From: Proteobacteria bacterium UBA4656 | GTDB lineage: Bacteria; Pseudomonadota; Gammaproteobacteria; Xanthomonadales; Ahniellaceae | Direction: 5' to 3' | Length of the DNA: 8,768 nt | Assembly: GCA_002405525.1 (NCBI GenBank) | Contig: DHLY01000135.1 | Coordinates: forward strand, 6,296 to 15,063 | Shown here: one piece after another, positions 6,542-8,768 of the stretch | How positions within the stretch are numbered: the stretch's first letter is position 1 | Layout of the letters: each line of letters opens with the position of its first letter | The notes under the pieces: generated by a model | The model's database searches: none | Seen by the model: the letters and a program-made list of their open reading frames with translations, nothing else | Told to the model about the DNA's origin: nothing | Translations under genes and position numbers: made by a program

Positions 6542-6570
6542 CTGTGGGAGCGAGCGCCGCTCGCGACCGC
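6542..6570 (+). repeat. REP element, first copy of an inverted pair
   Basis: This 29-base unit starts CTGTGGGAGCGAGC and ends CTCGCGACCGC. It contains a 6-bp hairpin GCGAGC-gcc-GCTCGC after a GTGGGAG head. The form (conserved GTGG/GTAG-like head plus imperfect palindrome) matches REP sequences of Pseudomonas and Xanthomonadales. With the inverted copy at 6602-6630 it forms a REPIN. Confidence 0.75.
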
Positions 6571-6601
6571 CACCTCCACCCTCGCCGTACCCCCGGTTGT
6601 C

Positions 6602-6630
6602 GCAGTCGCGAACGGTGCTCGCTCCCACAG
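6602..6630 (-). repeat. REP element, second copy of an inverted pair
   Basis: Read on the minus strand, this matches the first copy at 26 of 29 positions, including the first 14 exactly. One of the three differences turns a G-C pair of the hairpin into G-U, so the fold is kept. A 31-base spacer separates the copies. REPINs of this kind are moved by RAYT (TnpA-REP) transposases encoded elsewhere; none is in this window. They can also act as mRNA 3'-end stabilisers or gyrase sites. Confidence 0.75.
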
Positions 6631-6747
6631 AAAGCCGCTTCGCCCGGACAGACGCTGCATGCAGGCTGCGTGCAGCGCGATCATGCTGCCGCAAGCTCGG
6701 AAGGCTCGCAGCGCACGCGCCGCTCCGGCCGGACTTGCGGCAGGGGC

Positions 6748-7518
6748 TCAGCCCGCCGCGGCGCGCCTGGGGTCCGGCGGGGAGACGTATTTCTCGCGGC
6801 GGATGTGCGGGATCGGCAGGCCGTGGCCCTTCAGCGCCTCGAAGCAGGCATCGACCATGTTGGGGTTGCCGCACAGGTAGGCGATGTCGCGCGCGGGGTC
6901 CGGCGAGAGTTCGGCGAGCGCGGCCTGTACGTAGCCGCGGCGTTCGTCCGCGTGCGGGAGCGCGCTGCCCTCGCGCGACAGGCAGGGCATGAAGCGGAAG
7001 CCCGGCAGGCGGTCCGCCAGCGCGCGGAACTCGTCGCCGTAGAGCACCTCGCCCGGATTGCGCGCGCCGAACAGCAGCACGACCTCGAGGTCGCGCTCGG
7101 CGATCTGCTGTTCCAGCAGCGGCCGCATCGCGCGGTAGGGCGTCACCCCGGTGCCGGTGGCGATCAGAAGATAGCGGCCGTTGGTGTCGGCGTCGTGCAG
7201 GCAGAAGCGGCCGTAGGGGCCGCTGGCGGCGATCTCGCCGCCGACGTCCAGCCCGGACAGCAGCCGCGTCGCCGCCCCGCCCTCGACGTAGGACACCGCG
7301 ATCTCGACCAGGCCCTCCGGATTGCCGGGATCGCCGTGGAAGGTGCCCACCGAATAGCTGCGCTTGAGCGCGCGCCCGCCGTCATCGAAATGGATCTGGA
7401 TGAACTGGCCGGGGATGAAGCGCAGCGGCGCCCCGTCGGTCCGCTCGAAGGCCATGTGGCGCACGGCGGGGGCCAGCATGTGGCTGCGCACCTGGCGCAG
7501 GGTGAAGTGCTCGGACAT
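6748..7518 (-). CDS. fpr: Ferredoxin/flavodoxin-NADP reductase
   Basis: This 256-residue cytoplasmic flavoprotein transfers electrons between NADPH and ferredoxin or flavodoxin through FAD. The N-terminal beta-barrel carries RSYSV (53-57), the FAD-binding RxYS motif, and GPYG (100-103). The NADP domain has TGTGVTPYRAM (121-131), FGARN (150-154) and CGNPNMV (216-222). The order and length match the bacterial Fpr family. The C-terminus REKYVSPPDPRRAAAG extends a few residues beyond the usual terminal aromatic, so the EKY-V arrangement near FAD differs from the short ...YW end of E. coli Fpr. The ATG at 7518 is not preceded by a Shine-Dalgarno sequence: on the coding strand the site is a run of ten C. 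It is transcribed divergently from the ABC genes. Function is well supported; the symbol is by family, not proven orthology. Confidence 0.9.
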   Translation of the reverse strand: MSEHFTLRQVRSHMLAPAVRHMAFERTDGAPLRFIPGQFIQIHFDDGGRALKRSYSVGTFHGDPGNPEGLVEIAVSYVEGGAATRLLSGLDVGGEIAASGPYGRFCLHDADTNGRYLLIATGTGVTPYRAMRPLLEQQIAERDLEVVLLFGARNPGEVLYGDEFRALADRLPGFRFMPCLSREGSALPHADERRGYVQAALAELSPDPARDIAYLCGNPNMVDACFEALKGHGLPIPHIRREKYVSPPDPRRAAAG

Positions 7519-7522
7519 GGGC

Positions 7523-7532
7523 GGGGGGGGGG
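7523..7532. repeat. G10 homopolymer in the divergent promoter region
   Basis: Ten consecutive G on the plus strand (C10 on the coding strand of the reductase), 5-14 bases upstream of the reductase ATG, exactly where a ribosome site would be. Tracts of this length can vary by slippage and are also error-prone in sequencing. Confidence 0.85.
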
Positions 7533-7544
7533 CCGGGCGGGGGC

Positions 7545-7553
7545 CGTATACTA
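7545..7553. promoter_or_regulatory. Shared AT-rich -10 box for divergent transcription
   Basis: In a region of almost pure G/C, the only AT-rich patch reads TATACT on the plus strand (7547-7552, 5 of 6 to the -10 consensus) and TATACG on the minus strand (7550-7545, 4 of 6). It could serve the ABC genes (leader of about 65 bases) and the reductase (leader of about 20 bases). No -35 box is recognisable in either direction, so the call is tentative. Confidence 0.4.
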
Positions 7554-7577
7554 CGCGCCCCCCGTCCTCGCCGCGTC

Positions 7578-7593
7578 GCCGCCCGTCGGCGGC
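7578..7593 (+). other. Leader hairpin of the YadG-like gene
   Basis: GCCGCC, loop CGTC, GGCGGC form a perfect 6-bp stem in the presumed untranslated leader, 32 bases before the ATG. In DNA this GC-rich such stems arise easily, so a regulatory role is only possible. Confidence 0.2.
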
Positions 7594-7625
7594 CGGCGCC
7601 GCGCATCCCGAGGCCCCGCCCCCGC

Positions 7626-8555
7626 ATGAGCGTTCCCGCCCTCGCCGTCCGCGACCTGCGCAAGACCTATGGCAACGGCGTCGAGGCGCTCAAGAACGTC
7701 TCGCTCGAAGTCGCCGAACGCGACTTCTTCGCCCTGCTGGGCCCCAACGGCGCCGGCAAGTCGACCCTGATCGGCATCACCACCACCCTGGTCAACCCCA
7801 GCGACGGCCGCGTCGAGGTGTTCGGCCACTGCGTGCAGCGCGACCGCGAGGCCGCGATGGCCCTGCTCGGCGTGGTGCCGCAGGAGTTCAACTTCAACCA
7901 GTTCGAGACGCCGTTCGAGATCCTGGTCAACCAGGCGGGCTTCTACGGCATCCCGCGCCGGGTGGCGAAGGAGCGCGCGGAGAAGTACCTCAAGGAACTG
8001 CAGCTGTGGGACAAGCACGCGATGCCCTCGCGCACGCTGTCGGGCGGCATGAAGCGGCGCCTGATGATCGCCCGCGCGATGGTCCACGAGCCGCGGCTGC
8101 TGATCCTCGACGAACCCACCGCCGGCGTCGACATCGAGATCCGGCGCTCGATGTGGAAGTTCGTGAGTTCGATCAATGCCGCGGGCACCACGGTCATCCT
8201 CACCACGCACTACCTGGAGGAAGCCGAGCAGCTGTGCCGCAACGTGGCGATCATCGACCGCGGGCGGATCGTGGAGCACACCACGGTCAAGAGCCTGATC
8301 GCCAAGCTCGACGTCGAGACCTTCGTCTTCGACGCCGCCGCCACGCTGCCTGCCGCCCTGCCCGCCGTGCCGGGGGTGGAACTCGTGCGCGTCGACGCCA
8401 ACACCTTCGAGGCCACCATGAGCCGCGCCCACGACCTCAATTCGGTGTTCGCGGCGCTCAGCGCCGCCGGCATCACCATCCACTCGATGCGCAACAAGGC
8501 CAACCGGCTGGAGGAACTGTTCGTGCGCCTCGTCGAAGGCAACAAGGCGGCCTGA
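7626..8555 (+). CDS. ABC transporter ATP-binding protein, YadG-like
   Basis: This 309-residue cytoplasmic ATPase of an ABC-2 exporter shows Walker A GPNGAGKS (39-46), Q-loop VVPQEFNFNQFE (Q86), signature LSGGM (138-142), Walker B LLILDEP (158-164), D-loop GVD (167-169) and switch H195 in TTHYLEEA. Residues about 225-305 form the C-terminal extension typical of the YadG/CcmA-like branch. FNFNQFETPFEILVNQAGFYG (88-108) strongly recalls E. coli YadG. The ATG at 7626 has only a weak GAGG about 12 bases upstream. The permease ATG follows after two bases, so the pair is surely co-transcribed. The substrate of YadGH is not established. I leave the symbol blank because orthology rests on memory of family patterns. 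Confidence 0.92.
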   Translation: MSVPALAVRDLRKTYGNGVEALKNVSLEVAERDFFALLGPNGAGKSTLIGITTTLVNPSDGRVEVFGHCVQRDREAAMALLGVVPQEFNFNQFETPFEILVNQAGFYGIPRRVAKERAEKYLKELQLWDKHAMPSRTLSGGMKRRLMIARAMVHEPRLLILDEPTAGVDIEIRRSMWKFVSSINAAGTTVILTTHYLEEAEQLCRNVAIIDRGRIVEHTTVKSLIAKLDVETFVFDAAATLPAALPAVPGVELVRVDANTFEATMSRAHDLNSVFAALSAAGITIHSMRNKANRLEELFVRLVEGNKAA

Positions 8556-8557
8556 GC

Positions 8558-8768
8558 ATGCACGCCGCCGCCCGCCTCAACGCGCTGCACACCATCCTCT
8601 CGCGCGAGATCCGCCGCATCCTGCGCATCTGGGGCCAGACCCTGGTGCCGCCGGCGATCACCATGCTGCTGTACTTCGTGATCTTAGGTCACCTAGTCGG
8701 CAGACGCATCGGCGAGATCGGCGGCATGCGCTACATCGACTACATCGATAAGGGACTGAAAATGAAGA
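8558..8768 (+). CDS. ABC-2 transporter permease, YadH-like, 3'-truncated by window end
   Basis: The first 70 codons of the membrane partner of the preceding ATPase. The frame starts two bases after its stop, with AAGGCGG upstream as ribosome site. The N-terminus has a basic amphipathic stretch (SREIRRILRIWGQ, residues 14-26), then a first membrane segment starting TLVPPAITMLLYFVI (27-41), matching the R-I-W-x-Q-T-L-V-P-P signature of YadH-type permeases. The last codons depart from the family: where YadH-like proteins read roughly I-V-P-G-L-I-M-M, this sequence gives I-D-K-G-L-K-M-K. Codons TTA, GGT, CTA, AGA, GAT, AAG, GGA and AAA also appear, rare in this DNA. The family assignment rests on the part before about 8685; beyond that the sequence itself is doubtful. 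Confidence 0.85.
   Translation, partial: MHAAARLNALHTILSREIRRILRIWGQTLVPPAITMLLYFVILGHLVGRRIGEIGGMRYIDYIDKGLKMK

Larger units (their letters stand above)
6414..6747. other. Gene-free region between the NADP reductase and the regulator
   Basis: About 330 bases without a convincing protein gene. Contents: the operator/promoter patch (6423-6454), an unassigned GC-rich stretch (about 6455-6541), the REPIN (6542-6630), and a hairpin GCTGCA-t-GCA-ggc-TGC-g-TGCAGC at 6654-6676 with no T-tract. The hairpin lies about 70 bases beyond the reductase stop and might mark its 3' end. The two flanking genes are both on the minus strand, so this region holds the 3' end of one and the promoter of the other. 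Confidence 0.6.

Noticed and set aside
6654..6676. Hairpin GCTGCA...TGCAGC as an intrinsic terminator of the reductase gene
   Set aside because: One mismatch, short loop and no T-tract on the relevant strand; kept only as a note in the gene-free region.
7551..8483. Minus-strand 310-codon frame antisense to the YadG-like gene
   Set aside because: His/Gly/Asp-rich shadow with repeated DDRG-type strings, exactly opposite a full ABC ATPase.
1..8768. CRISPR array, tRNA or rRNA genes, insertion sequence or attachment sites
   Set aside because: No regularly spaced direct repeats, no cloverleaf or rRNA-like stretches, no transposase or integrase frames were seen; the only mobile-type repeat is the REPIN.

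Overview
The window is strongly G+C-rich bacterial DNA. Third codon positions are almost all G or C, and long spurious open frames lie antisense to the real genes. The protein set suggests a gammaproteobacterium of the Xanthomonadales/Lysobacteraceae type: a secreted WWNPAEPGRGY-type protein, a YadG/YadH-like ABC pair next to a ferredoxin-NADP reductase, and an exported tripeptidyl-aminopeptidase-like hydrolase. That assignment is inference from family resemblance; no rRNA or other marker gene is present.

Layout, left to right. (1) 1-875, plus strand: the 3' part of an exported protein, ending head-on with the next block across a short hairpin-bearing gap (876-1046). (2) 1047-6413, minus strand: a tightly packed block that reads, in transcription order, ArsR-type winged-helix regulator (6413-5727), M50-family membrane metallopeptidase (5730-4531), a possible 33-codon ORF (4534-4433), signal-peptide-bearing alpha/beta hydrolase of the TAP/S33 type (4436-2967), NatA-like ABC ATPase (2965-2219) and NatB-like permease (2222-1047). 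Every junction is an ATGA overlap or a 1-nt gap. A 24-bp near-perfect palindrome lies just before the regulator start and is a good candidate for its own operator. (3) 6414-6747, no protein gene: the operator/promoter region, an inverted pair of REP elements (a REPIN), and a small hairpin. (4) 7518-6748, minus strand: ferredoxin/flavodoxin-NADP reductase. (5) 7519-7625: a compact divergent promoter region with a G10 tract and one AT-rich box usable in both directions. (6) 7626-8768, plus strand: YadG-like ABC ATPase and the first 70 codons of its YadH-like permease, cut by the window end. The last ~85 bases look corrupted.

Most interesting is block 2. A self-regulated unit joins a membrane-embedded protease, an exported peptidase, an ABC-2 exporter and possibly a tiny peptide gene. 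The component types resemble peptide-processing/export cassettes such as Bacillus yyd (M50 protease plus ABC pair), but no precursor peptide is proven and the substrate is unknown. The other genes look like ordinary chromosomal housekeeping or transport genes.
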